NCBI GenBank assembly: GCA_965232595.1
Contig: OZ246983.1
Location: forward strand, 124,001-188,000
Direction: 5' to 3'
Origin: SZUA-309 sp965232595
Lineage (GTDB): Bacteria > Pseudomonadota > Gammaproteobacteria > Pseudomonadales > Azotimanducaceae
DNA length: 64,000 nucleotides
Below are positions 8,028 through 16,322 of this stretch, piece by piece. Both the position numbers and the translations under genes were made by a program. Position 1 is the first letter of the stretch, and the number at the start of each line of letters is the position of its first letter. The notes beneath the pieces were generated by a model, which made no database searches, had not been told where the DNA came from, and was given only the letters and a program-made list of their open reading frames with translations.

Positions 8028-9139
8028 CGACGGCCATCCAGCGCAACCGGAAGGTCGACATCGGCCTGGGCATCCTGGTCCTGGCGCTGATCGTCTCAGC
8101 GGTTTTCTTCGCGCGGGCCTACGAGCAACGGGCCGAAGCCGCCGCCGCCCGGCACCTGACCACCATGCTCATGCTGCGTGAGTCAGTCCTCCAGAGCTAC
8201 CTGGAAAGCCTGCGCTCCGAGGTGACCTTGTGGTCGAGCCAGCCCATCGTCCGCGACATCCTCAAGCTGCTGAACGCAGCCCATCAGGAGCGGGGCACCG
8301 AGGCGGTCGACCAGATCGGCCAGCTGCAGGCCACCGAGCTGGAGAACGCCTCCGGACGGGCGTCAGGGTCCCTGCACGAGCGGATCCTGGAGTTCGCGGA
8401 GCATCACGACTACTACGACGTCTTCTTCATCTCGCCGGAGGGCGACATCCTGCTGACGGTAGCCCGGGAAGAAGACCTGAACACCAACCTGATCGACGGC
8501 CCGTTCGCCGACTCGGGCCTCGGCCGGCTGTTTGCGACCCTGATGACTTCCGGCGACGACATCGTCGCCATGGAAGACTTCTCGCTCTACCCGCCGAGCA
8601 ACAACGAGCCCGCCGCTTTCCTCGGCGCCAAAGTCATCGAGAAAGGTGAGCTGATCGGCGTCTACGCGATCCAGATTCCCGAGCAGCCCATCAACCGGAT
8701 CATGCAGTTCTCCGCCGGCATGGGGGAAACGGGCGAGATTTATCTGGTCGGCGAGGACCGGCTGATGCGATCGACCTCCCGCTTTTTCGAAGAGTCCACC
8801 GTGCTCCGCGCCGAGGTGACAGCGCCGACCCTGGCGAACGCCTTTCGCGACGAGGTGGGCTTCGCGATCGTCGACGACTATCGCGGCATCCCGGTGTTTT
8901 CGGCTTTCCGCCTGTTCGAGTTCGAGGGCATCCGCTGGGCCGTGCTTGCCGAGATGGACGTGGCCGAGGTGTGGGCGCCGCTGATCAGATCCCGCTGGTG
9001 GCTGGCGGCGGCCGTGGCGCTGGCGATCATCATCATCATCGTGCTGCGCTTCATGCTCATCAGGATCGTACTGCCGAGCTCCATTGCCGCTCTGCTCGGG
9101 CTGTCCATGATCTCCATGGAAACCCAGGCTAACGACTGA
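8024..9139 (+). CDS. dCache-domain membrane sensor without output domain
   Basis: This 371-residue protein starts inside an ATGA overlap with the TAXI gene. It has one membrane helix at about residues 13-32 and a long periplasmic part with a helical stalk and double-Cache features (YYDVFFISPEGDILLTV, GEIYLVGEDRLMRSTS, WAVLAEMDVAEVWAPL). A second, Ile-rich helix at about 323-345 follows. Only about 25 residues remain after it, so no HAMP, kinase, GGDEF or methyl-accepting domain is present. In dCache receptors the output domain normally follows directly. The partner is presumably the neighbouring TAXI-anchor protein or a protein encoded elsewhere. Confidence 0.88.
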   Translation: MTTAIQRNRKVDIGLGILVLALIVSAVFFARAYEQRAEAAAARHLTTMLMLRESVLQSYLESLRSEVTLWSSQPIVRDILKLLNAAHQERGTEAVDQIGQLQATELENASGRASGSLHERILEFAEHHDYYDVFFISPEGDILLTVAREEDLNTNLIDGPFADSGLGRLFATLMTSGDDIVAMEDFSLYPPSNNEPAAFLGAKVIEKGELIGVYAIQIPEQPINRIMQFSAGMGETGEIYLVGEDRLMRSTSRFFEESTVLRAEVTAPTLANAFRDEVGFAIVDDYRGIPVFSAFRLFEFEGIRWAVLAEMDVAEVWAPLIRSRWWLAAAVALAIIIIIVLRFMLIRIVLPSSIAALLGLSMISMETQAND

Positions 9140-9164
9140 ACACACTGAGAAAGGACTCCCAACC

Positions 9165-9395
9165 GTGAGACCCGCACATTTAGCAATCCTCGTCATCGGC
9201 ACCGCCGTGACCGCTGCCTGCAGCACCTCCAGCCCGACCGACGCGGACCTGAACGCCGCCGAGAATGACGACCAGTACTGGCAGAAGCGCTACGAGCAGC
9301 AGTGCATCGCCTCCGGCATCCAGCCGGGCACGCCGATGCTGGTGAAGTGCGTGCAGGATCTGATGGACATCCGCGCCGAGCAGCCGGACGGCTGA
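9165..9395 (+). CDS. Small lipoprotein, last gene of the sensory cassette
   Basis: This 76-residue protein uses a GTG start after an AAAGGA ribosome site. The signal peptide ends at a lipobox (VTAAC), giving a mature peptide of about 57 residues. It has the pattern CIASGIQPGTPMLVKCVQDL, two cysteines flanking a GTP-x-L core. This pattern is familiar from short uncharacterised proteobacterial lipoproteins. It lies 25 bp behind the dCache gene. The function is unknown; it may be a periplasmic accessory of the sensor group or merely co-transcribed. Confidence 0.75.
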   Translation: MRPAHLAILVIGTAVTAACSTSSPTDADLNAAENDDQYWQKRYEQQCIASGIQPGTPMLVKCVQDLMDIRAEQPDG

Positions 9396-9453
9396 GCCGA
9401 CGCTAGAAATCGGCTGCGGGTGTACACTCCCGCTTTTCCTGCTGGAGTGACCC

Positions 9454-10251
9454 ATGAGCTTTCTCAACCGCGAGCGGCACGACCATGTGCTCGTTCTCAC
9501 CATGTCGAGCCCGGATACCCGCAACGCGCTGACCGGCCCGGATCAGTTCGAGGACTTCGAGGCAACCTGCGCCGAGATCAACGATGACGCCTCGGTGCGC
9601 TGCGTCGTGCTCACCGGCGAGGGCAGCGCCTTCTGCGCTGGCGGCAACGTCAAAGACATGCGCGACCGGCAGGGGCTGTTTGCCGGCGACCCTTTCGATC
9701 AGGCGGACTCCTACCGCAAGGGCATTCAGCGCATCCCGAGAGCCATACACGCGCTGAACGTACCCATCATCGCCGCCGTGAACGGCCCGGCCGTGGGCGC
9801 CGGCTGCGACCTGGCCACCATGTGCGACATCCGGATCGCCTCGGAGAAGGCCATGTTCGCCGAGAGCTTCGTCAAGCTCGGGATCATTCCCGGCGATGGC
9901 GGCGCCTGGTTCCTGCCGCGTGCCGTCGGCTACTCCAACGCCTGCAAGATGGCGTTCAGCGGTGAGCCGGTGCAGGCTGCCGAGGCGCTGGCTATGGGCC
10001 TGGTCTCAGAGGTGGTTGCGCCGGAGGCGCTCATCACCCGCTCGCTCGAGCTGGCTCAGAGCATTGCTTCCAACCCGCCGCACGCCGTGCGCCTGACCAA
10101 GCAGCTGATGCGCGCCAGCGAGCAGGCGAGCCTGAACGAGCTGCTCGACATGTCTGCCGCCTTCCAGGCGGTCTGCCACGCCGAGCCGGACCACATGGAA
10201 GCGGTCAACGCGTTCTTCGAGAAGCGTGCCGGGAACTACCGGAAGAGCTGA
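9454..10251 (+). CDS. Enoyl-CoA hydratase/isomerase family protein with atypical second catalytic residue
   Basis: This is a 265-residue crotonase-fold protein. The CoA oxyanion motif AFCAGGNVKDM lies near residues 59-69 and GPAVGAGCDLA near 111-121. The position of the first catalytic Glu (Glu144 of rat hydratase) appears to be Glu137 (FAESFVKLG). The second (Glu164) aligns with Lys165 in SNACKM. Loss of the second Glu is seen in isomerases and other crotonase variants, so the enzyme may not be a plain hydratase. It is probably cytoplasmic beta-oxidation or a related CoA pathway. The next gene starts 9 bp downstream. Confidence 0.85.
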   Translation: MSFLNRERHDHVLVLTMSSPDTRNALTGPDQFEDFEATCAEINDDASVRCVVLTGEGSAFCAGGNVKDMRDRQGLFAGDPFDQADSYRKGIQRIPRAIHALNVPIIAAVNGPAVGAGCDLATMCDIRIASEKAMFAESFVKLGIIPGDGGAWFLPRAVGYSNACKMAFSGEPVQAAEALAMGLVSEVVAPEALITRSLELAQSIASNPPHAVRLTKQLMRASEQASLNELLDMSAAFQAVCHAEPDHMEAVNAFFEKRAGNYRKS

Positions 10252-10260
10252 GGACGGCAG

Positions 10261-10638
10261 GTGGGCTACCGACTGCTCGCCGATGCGGTGGTCGTGGTCC
10301 ACCTGGGCTTTGTTCTGTTCGCGGTGCTCGGCGCGCTGCTGGCATTCCGCTGGCCGAAAGTCATCTGGCTGCACCTGCCTGCCTTGGCTTGGGGCGCTTA
10401 CGTCGAGTTTGCCGGTCGGGTCTGCCCGCTGACGCCGCTGGAGAACTGGCTGCGCAGCCGCGGCGGCGAAGCCGGCTACACGAGCAGCTTCATCGAGCAG
10501 TACCTGCTGCCGGTGCTCTATCCGGCCAGCCTGACCGTCAGCACCCAGCTGATCCTCGGCAGCCTTCTTGTTCTGATCAACGTGGCCCTCTATGGTCTGC
10601 TTCTGCGTCACTGGCGGCGCAACCAGGGGGGATCATGA
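10261..10638 (+). CDS. DUF2784 family membrane protein
   Basis: This 125-residue protein has a GTG start with a GAGGAC ribosome site. Three hydrophobic segments are seen (about residues 7-28, 35-52, 92-115). The motifs VVHLGFVLF, WGAYVEFAGRVCPLTPLENWLR and SFIEQYLLPVLYP define DUF2784, a small inner-membrane family found beside lipid and xenobiotic genes. The biochemical role is unknown. Its stop overlaps the start of the VOC gene (ATGA), so the two are translationally coupled. Confidence 0.85.
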   Translation: MGYRLLADAVVVVHLGFVLFAVLGALLAFRWPKVIWLHLPALAWGAYVEFAGRVCPLTPLENWLRSRGGEAGYTSSFIEQYLLPVLYPASLTVSTQLILGSLLVLINVALYGLLLRHWRRNQGGS

Positions 10639-11126
10639 GCGTCGAGATCAACGGCGTCGCGCACATTCAGTTCACCATCAACGACCCGGAGGTCAGCCTG
10701 CCCTTCTGGGAGTCGCTGTGTCACTTCATGGGCATGAAGACGCTGATCAGGAACGACGAGACCGTCTACTGCATCGGCGGCCGCACCGGGTTGCTGGCGC
10801 GGGCAGCACCCGCGGACAAACGCGGCGCAACCTTCGATCAGTGGACAACCGGGCTGCATCACTTCTGCCTCCGGGCCCGCACCCGGGAGGACGTGGACGC
10901 CATTCACGAGCACGCCGTCTCGCTCGGCGCCAACATCGTTCACCCGCCGGAAGATGGCGACGAGTTTGCGCCCGGCTACTACTCGGTGCTGTTCGAAGAC
11001 CCGGACGGCATTCGAATCGAGATCAACCACGTCCCTGGCAAAGGCCACTTCGGCGATCAGGGCCGACTCGGACCCGAAGGCCCGGGACCGGCCCGACGCT
11101 ACGGAGAGGAAGGGCTCCAGGACTGA
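10635..11126 (+). CDS. VOC-family (glyoxalase/dioxygenase fold) protein
   Basis: This is a 163-residue protein. The start is ATG 10635 in the ATGA overlap with DUF2784; the longer open frame from 10389 is antisense-like overlap. The VOC fold is shown by VAHIQFTINDPEVSLPFWESL, LHHFCLRARTREDVDAIH and VLFEDPDGIRIEI. Candidate metal ligands are His (near residue 9), His79/80 and Glu near 142. Members are metal-dependent lyases, dioxygenases or resistance proteins. A xenobiotic or fatty-acid side pathway is suggested by the crotonase and medium-chain reductase around it. The extended charged tail after IEINHV is probably disordered. Confidence 0.82.
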   Translation: MSVEINGVAHIQFTINDPEVSLPFWESLCHFMGMKTLIRNDETVYCIGGRTGLLARAAPADKRGATFDQWTTGLHHFCLRARTREDVDAIHEHAVSLGANIVHPPEDGDEFAPGYYSVLFEDPDGIRIEINHVPGKGHFGDQGRLGPEGPGPARRYGEEGLQD

Positions 11127-11148
11127 CTTCAGAAGAGAGGCAAACCCG

Positions 11149-12150
11149 ATGACAACCAACCAGCAGGTGCTGATCGACTCGTTGCCAACCGGCAAGCTGC
11201 GCGCCGACAACTACCGTCTCGTCGAGAGCGAGATGCCGGAACCGGGAGAAGGGGAAGTGCTGATCCGGACGATCGCCTTCGCGATCACCGCCGGCACCCG
11301 CGCCGGGCTGCAGGGCAGCGCCAGCTACGCCGGCGCGCCAACCACCGGCGTGGTCATGAACAGCACCGGTGTGGGCGAGGTCATTGAGAGCAACGCAGAC
11401 GGCTTCAGCCCCGGTGATCGGGTGATCGGCCCGACCGGCTGGCAGGCCTACTCCGCCCAGAAGGCCGGGGATCTGACCGTGCTCGATCCGGCCCACGAGC
11501 CGGTGCACTATCTCGGCCCGCTCGGCGTCAACGGCCTGACCGCCTACTTCGGCCTGCTCGAGATCGGCCAGCCGCAAGCAGGTGAGACGGTGATGGTCTC
11601 AGCCGCCGCCGGCTCCGTCGGCCATCTTGTCGGCCAGATCGCCAGGATCAAGGGCGCCCGCGTGGTCGGCGTCTGCGGCAGCGACGACAAAGGCCGGGTG
11701 CTGACGGAGCAGCTCGGCTTCGACGCTGCGGTGAACTACAAAGACGGGAACTACCGGGATGCTCTGAAGGCGGCAACGCCGGACGGGGTGGATGTTTACT
11801 TCGACAACACCGGCGGCGCCATTCTCGGCTCCGCCCTGTTCCGCATGAACGTCGGCGGGCGGATTGCCTGTTGCGGCGTCGTCTCCCAGTACGACACCAA
11901 CTCGCCGGAACCCGGCCCCAAAGGTGTGCCCGGGCTGCTCGTCAACAAGCGCCTCACCATGCGCGGCTTCCTGGTGTTCGACTTTCAGTCCCGCTACCCC
12001 GAAGCCCGGCAGGAAATTGCCGGCTGGCTTGCCGACGGCAGCCTGACCGCCCTGACCGACGAGGTGGAAGGCCTGGCAGCGGCGCCGGAAGCCTTCGTCG
12101 ATCTGCTCGGCGGCGGCAACCTGGGCACCCGGGTGGTCCGGCTCGACTGA
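11149..12150 (+). CDS. NAD(P)H-dependent alkenal/quinone reductase (medium-chain, prostaglandin-reductase-like)
   Basis: This is a 333-residue zinc-free medium-chain reductase. Translation is taken from ATG 11149 after GAGAGGC. The nucleotide-binding motif is AAAGSVGHLVGQIA (about residues 148-161), and the protein lacks the catalytic and structural Cys clusters of zinc alcohol dehydrogenases. Sequence features such as DGVDVYFDNTGGAIL and GGRIACCGVVSQY match leukotriene B4 12-hydroxydehydrogenase/prostaglandin reductase relatives, which reduce alpha,beta-double bonds of enones and enals. It follows the VOC gene by 22 bp and probably shares its operon. Confidence 0.88.
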   Translation: MTTNQQVLIDSLPTGKLRADNYRLVESEMPEPGEGEVLIRTIAFAITAGTRAGLQGSASYAGAPTTGVVMNSTGVGEVIESNADGFSPGDRVIGPTGWQAYSAQKAGDLTVLDPAHEPVHYLGPLGVNGLTAYFGLLEIGQPQAGETVMVSAAAGSVGHLVGQIARIKGARVVGVCGSDDKGRVLTEQLGFDAAVNYKDGNYRDALKAATPDGVDVYFDNTGGAILGSALFRMNVGGRIACCGVVSQYDTNSPEPGPKGVPGLLVNKRLTMRGFLVFDFQSRYPEARQEIAGWLADGSLTALTDEVEGLAAAPEAFVDLLGGGNLGTRVVRLD

Positions 12151-12163
12151 ACCGCGGGCGCTG

Positions 12164-12937
12164 CTAGTCGGCGCCTTCCAGGGTCTGCCGGCGCAACCGG
12201 CGCATGCCGACCAGCCAGCGGTCCACGTTGTCACCTTTCCGGCGCACGTACTCCTCCACTTCCGGGTGCGGCAACACGTGGAAACGCTCCTCGCGAACGG
12301 CCTCGACAACGGTTGCGGCCAACTGCTCCGGCTCGATGATGCCGTCCGTCTGGCCGTCGCCCAGGCTTCTCGGCGCCATGGCGGTGTTCACGCCCTGCGG
12401 GCAGAGCACCGAGACCCGGATACCGTCGTCACCGTGGGTGATGGCGATGAACTCAGCCAGCTTCACCGCCGCCGCTTTGGTCACCGTGTAGGGCCCCGAA
12501 CCCAGCGCGGCGAGCAGGCCGGCGGCAGAGGCGGTGTTCAGGAGATAACCTTCACCCCGCTCGATCATGCCGGGCAACGCTACCCGGGCCGCGTAGACGT
12601 GGGCCATCACATGCAGGTCCCACTGCTTCTGCCAGACCTCGTTCTCCGCATCGATCAGCACCCCCGGGCCGCCGGCTCCGGCGTTGGAGCAGAACAGATC
12701 GATCCGACCGTATTTCTCCTCTGCCGCCTGCGCCAGCGCCTGAACGTCCGCCTCGGAGGTGACGTCGCAGGCCATACCATCGCAGCCGAGCTCGGCAGCA
12801 GTCGCCGCCACCGCCGCCGCATCCAGATCCGCCAGCATGACGCCGGCTGCGCCTTCGGCGAGAAACGCCGCTGCCATCGCCCGGCCGATCCCGCCGCTAC
12901 CGCCGGTGATCACGGCATATCTGTCTTTGAGCTCCAT
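12164..12937 (-). CDS. Short-chain dehydrogenase/reductase
   Basis: This is a 257-residue SDR. ATG 12937 is preceded by GAGGGGACAGCG; the frame upstream to 13471 overlaps the divergent dehydrogenase and is not credible. Motifs are GGSGGIG (cofactor), SNAGAGG, the TASAAG serine region and YTVTK with the catalytic Tyr/Lys. The C-terminal block VLPHPEVEEYVRRK plus DNVDRWLVGMRR is shared almost exactly in pattern with the SDR at 51017-51808, so the two are paralogues. The substrate is unknown. It is convergent with the reductase gene and divergent from the acyl-CoA dehydrogenase. Confidence 0.87.
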   Translation of the reverse strand: MELKDRYAVITGGSGGIGRAMAAAFLAEGAAGVMLADLDAAAVAATAAELGCDGMACDVTSEADVQALAQAAEEKYGRIDLFCSNAGAGGPGVLIDAENEVWQKQWDLHVMAHVYAARVALPGMIERGEGYLLNTASAAGLLAALGSGPYTVTKAAAVKLAEFIAITHGDDGIRVSVLCPQGVNTAMAPRSLGDGQTDGIIEPEQLAATVVEAVREERFHVLPHPEVEEYVRRKGDNVDRWLVGMRRLRRQTLEGAD

Positions 12938-13097
12938 CGCTGTCCCCTCGAGTGAAACCGAGCAAGCTAACGCAGAGCGGGGCAAAGAAAAACACCTGGT
13001 ATCAGCAGCGGGCACTTCTTCCGCCCGTTTGATCAGGGACAAAGCGTCCCGCCCGGCCGTTGCTAACCTCAAGGCACCATAACCTGCGGCTTCCTGC

Positions 13098-14303
13098 GTG
13101 CACGCCCATCTGCCAGCTGACACCCTTGCCTTCCGTGACATGGTCCGTGATTTTCTGCGTGAGCACCTGGACGAGGAGCTGAAACGAGCCGCCCGGCTCA
13201 CCACCGGCGTGCACACCGAGATCGAGGCCAGCCAGCGCTGGTACCGGATCCTCGCCGAGCAGGGCTGGGTGGCCGACAGCTGGCCTGAGGAGTTCGGCGG
13301 CACAGGTTGGAACGCGCTGGAACGATACATCTTCGGCACCGAGTGCTTTCGCGCCGGTGCGCCCCTGCTGTTCAACATGGGCATCCGCCACATCGGCCCC
13401 ATCCTCATGGCCGAGGGGACCGAAGCCCAGCGGCAGCAATACCTGCCGTCGGTGCTCAGCGGCGAGCACATCTGGTGCCAGGGCTACTCGGAGCCAGGTG
13501 CCGGCTCTGACTTGGCGTCACTGAAGCTGAAGGCAAAGCGCCAGGGCGACCACTACGTCCTGAACGGATCGAAGATCTGGACCACCGGTGCTCACTTCGC
13601 CACCCACATGTTCTGCCTGGCGAGAACCGATGACAGCGGGCCCAAACAGGCCGGCATCACCTTTCTGCTGCTGGAGATGAACTCACCCGGGATCGAGGTG
13701 CAGCCCATCGTCAGCATCAGCGGCGATCATGAGTTCAACCAGGTGTTCTTCAACGATGTGCAGGTGCCGGTCGCGAACCGGGTGGGCCCGGAGGGCGAAG
13801 GCTGGCGGGTGACCAAGTCACTGATGCAACACGCCAGATCCACCAACGTGAACACCGGCTGGGTCCGGGAGGCGCTGGCCCGGGTGCGGCGCCTGGCGGC
13901 CCGACAGGCGAACGGCCGGGGCGGCACGCTCTGTCAGGACTCGGCTTTCCGGCGCAAGCTCGCAGAAGCGGAGATCTGCCTGGAGCGGGTGACGGTGCTG
14001 GAGCTTCGGGTGCTGGCCGCGACGCACAAAGGCGAGAGCCCGGGTGCCATCTCCTCGGTGCTGAAAACGCTCGGTTCGGAAGTGAAGCAGCAGATCACGG
14101 AGCTGGCTGCGGAGGCGGTGGCCTGGTACGGCCTGCCGTTCCAGCCCGAAGCGCTGAATCCTTACGCCCACGAACCGCCCATCGGGCCGGCAGAGGGGGT
14201 GACCGCGCTGCCGAGCTACCTCAACGAGCGGGCCGCCACCATCTACTCAGGCGCCAGCGAGATCCAGCGGGACGTGCTGGCTAAGCGGGTGCTCGGGCTC
14301 TGA
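13098..14303 (+). CDS. Acyl-CoA dehydrogenase family protein lacking the usual catalytic glutamates
   Basis: This 401-residue protein has a GTG start. The FAD/substrate segment GYSEPGAGSDLASL, the KIWTTGAHFA strand and the C-terminal IYSGASEIQRDVLAKRVLG are typical of the FadE fold. At the Glu376-equivalent site there is Ser384 (YSG). At the alternative helix-G site, where relatives have FERS, the sequence reads HARS with Ala246. Both standard base positions are therefore empty. Heteromeric bacterial acyl-CoA dehydrogenases often have one such non-catalytic subunit, so this may need a partner. The gene is divergent from the SDR and ends 3 bp before the convergent monooxygenase. Confidence 0.85.
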   Translation: MHAHLPADTLAFRDMVRDFLREHLDEELKRAARLTTGVHTEIEASQRWYRILAEQGWVADSWPEEFGGTGWNALERYIFGTECFRAGAPLLFNMGIRHIGPILMAEGTEAQRQQYLPSVLSGEHIWCQGYSEPGAGSDLASLKLKAKRQGDHYVLNGSKIWTTGAHFATHMFCLARTDDSGPKQAGITFLLLEMNSPGIEVQPIVSISGDHEFNQVFFNDVQVPVANRVGPEGEGWRVTKSLMQHARSTNVNTGWVREALARVRRLAARQANGRGGTLCQDSAFRRKLAEAEICLERVTVLELRVLAATHKGESPGAISSVLKTLGSEVKQQITELAAEAVAWYGLPFQPEALNPYAHEPPIGPAEGVTALPSYLNERAATIYSGASEIQRDVLAKRVLGL

Positions 14304-14306
14304 CCC

Positions 14307-16256
14307 TCAACGCAGGGCGTAACGATTCGGCTCCACGTCGTGGGTCCGCTGCCAGAACTCCAGATTCGAGAACGGTGAGTTGTTCACCACCTTGCCGTCG
14401 GAGTTTTTGTACCAGCTCTGCACCCCGGGATGCCCCCAGGCCAGCGTCCGGCTGATGGCCTGAACCTCCTCGTTGTACTCGTCGTTCATCGCCTCGGGAA
14501 TCTCGATTTCCTTCGCCTGGCGTTCCAGCATCAGGGTCAGGCACTGCATCACGTAGTGCACCTGACACTCGATGCTGTAGATGATGCTGCCACCGTGCAC
14601 GATGTTGGTGTTCGGGCCGTACAGGCAGAACAGGTTCGGGTAGTCCGGCACCAGCATGCCCTTGTAGGCCCGCGGGTATTCGCCCCAGCGCTCCTCGAGC
14701 ATGGTGCCCGAGCGGCCGGTCACGTCCATGGGCCAGAGGAAGTGGTTGGTGTTGAAACCCGTGGCGAAGATGATCACGTCCACTTCGTGCAGGGTGCCGT
14801 CTGCGGTTTCCAGACCACCCGGCCGCACCGCAACGATCTCGTCCGTCACCAGGTTCACATCCTCCCGGGCGACGGTTGGGTACCAGTTGTTGTCGATGAT
14901 CAGCCGCTTGCCGAACACAGGGAAATCCGGGACGCACTTTTCCATCAGGTCCTGGCGCTCGCCGAGCTGCTCACTGATGTAGGCAGTGAGCGCTTCCCGC
15001 AGGCCATCGTTGAGCTCGCTCATGGCCCGATCCGGGTGATCCCAGGACGGATCGGCGGGCACCGCCGGCCAGTTACGATCCATGAAGCCGAAGATCATGC
15101 GCGCCCGGTGCCACTCCGCGTACAGCGGTATGTGGTTCAGCGCCCAGACCAGCCCCGACTCCACCGGCCGGTAGTAGTCTTTGTTCGGCGACACCCAGTG
15201 CGGTGAGCGTTGGAACACGGTGGTGTGTGCCGCCTGCTCAGCGGTTTTCGGCAGCAGCTGCACCGCGCTGCAGCCGGTGCCGATCACGGCCACCCGCTTG
15301 CCGGTGAGATCCACGTCTTCCCGCCACCGGGCTGAGTGGAAGGACGTGCCCTCGAAGCTGTCGAGACCGGGAAACTCCGGAATGCTCGGGCGATTCAGCT
15401 GGCCAACCGCGCTGATCACCACGTTGGCGCTTAAGGTCTCCGTGCTGCCGTCGCCGCGCTTGACGCTGACCTGCCAGCGCCCCTGGTCGGAGAGGTAGCG
15501 CATGTCCTGCACTTCAGTTTCGAACTGGATGTTGTCGCGAATGCCGAACTTGTCCGTGCAGCGTTCGAAGTACTCGTACAGCTCGTCCCGCTTCGAGAAG
15601 TAGCCGGACCAGTTCGGGTTCCGCTCGAACGAGAAGGAGTAGAAGTGGTTCGGCGTGTCGACGCCGCAGTCCGGGTAGCGGTTCTCGTACCAGGTGCCGC
15701 CGACCGCGTCGTTCTTCTCCAGGATGGTGTAGGGAATACCTGCCGCCTTCAGCTTGACGCCGGTGCAGATGCCGGACATGCCGGCACCCACCACGATCAC
15801 GCTGAAGTCGGCGAGCGTCTGGCTGCCCTTTAGACCTGCCATGGGCTCGAGCCAGGCCTGATCCCGATCAACGAAGTTCGTTTCTTCGAGCAGCATGGCG
15901 CAGAACTCGTCTTCCACAGGCTCCGCCGTCGAGAACTCCATCATTCGCCGCATCTGCTCGAGGGACGGCACCGGCGGCAACACCCCGCCGTGCTCACGCA
16001 GGCCCTTGAGCATCTCGAACGCCCCGGCACGGATCTCGGCCGCGATCTCGTCGCTGTAGCCGCCGCTGTCGTCGGGAAAGAGGCTGCCTTCCGGGGTGAC
16101 GATGGGCTCCGGCGTGTAGCGGCTGGTCATCCAGCGGTCGTCGCCGCAGAGCTGCGTCATCACCATCAGCAGGGTCGGCAGGTTCACGTCCGCCAGCGCC
16201 GCGCGCAGGTCGTCGTCAGTACCCGGAATGGAAATCTCGGTCAGTCCGCTCGTCAT
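14307..16256 (-). CDS. Baeyer-Villiger-type flavin monooxygenase with N-terminal extension (HAPMO-like)
   Basis: This 649-residue FAD/NADPH enzyme inserts oxygen next to a carbonyl. It has a first Rossmann motif GAGMSG near residue 155 and the Baeyer-Villiger fingerprint FxGxxxHxxxW (FEGTSFHSARW) near 300-311. A second nucleotide motif GTGCSAVQLLP lies near 322. About 150 residues precede the flavin domain, as in 4-hydroxyacetophenone monooxygenase-type enzymes, where the extension contributes to dimerisation. Likely substrates are aryl or cyclic ketones; I cannot tell which. It faces the acyl-CoA dehydrogenase tail to tail. Confidence 0.88.
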   Translation of the reverse strand: MTSGLTEISIPGTDDDLRAALADVNLPTLLMVMTQLCGDDRWMTSRYTPEPIVTPEGSLFPDDSGGYSDEIAAEIRAGAFEMLKGLREHGGVLPPVPSLEQMRRMMEFSTAEPVEDEFCAMLLEETNFVDRDQAWLEPMAGLKGSQTLADFSVIVVGAGMSGICTGVKLKAAGIPYTILEKNDAVGGTWYENRYPDCGVDTPNHFYSFSFERNPNWSGYFSKRDELYEYFERCTDKFGIRDNIQFETEVQDMRYLSDQGRWQVSVKRGDGSTETLSANVVISAVGQLNRPSIPEFPGLDSFEGTSFHSARWREDVDLTGKRVAVIGTGCSAVQLLPKTAEQAAHTTVFQRSPHWVSPNKDYYRPVESGLVWALNHIPLYAEWHRARMIFGFMDRNWPAVPADPSWDHPDRAMSELNDGLREALTAYISEQLGERQDLMEKCVPDFPVFGKRLIIDNNWYPTVAREDVNLVTDEIVAVRPGGLETADGTLHEVDVIIFATGFNTNHFLWPMDVTGRSGTMLEERWGEYPRAYKGMLVPDYPNLFCLYGPNTNIVHGGSIIYSIECQVHYVMQCLTLMLERQAKEIEIPEAMNDEYNEEVQAISRTLAWGHPGVQSWYKNSDGKVVNNSPFSNLEFWQRTHDVEPNRYALR

Positions 16257-16322
16257 CTTTCCCCCTCAACGTTCGCGAAGCCCCCGAGTGTAGCCAGCTA
16301 CCCGCCCGACGTCACACCACTT

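Noticed and set aside
9416..9438. GCGGG...CCCGC hairpin with TTTTCC after the small lipoprotein gene
   Set aside because: Only a 5-bp stem with a large loop, and it lies a few bases before the next gene's ribosome site. Too weak to call a terminator.
12938..13471. Upstream in-frame extension of the SDR at 12164
   Set aside because: It overlaps the divergent acyl-CoA dehydrogenase promoter and gene. The SDR fold and a ribosome site begin at ATG 12937.
14430..15206. Plus-strand frame opposite the monooxygenase
   Set aside because: It is His/Val/Arg-rich antisense text with no recognisable domain, while the minus strand carries clear flavin motifs.
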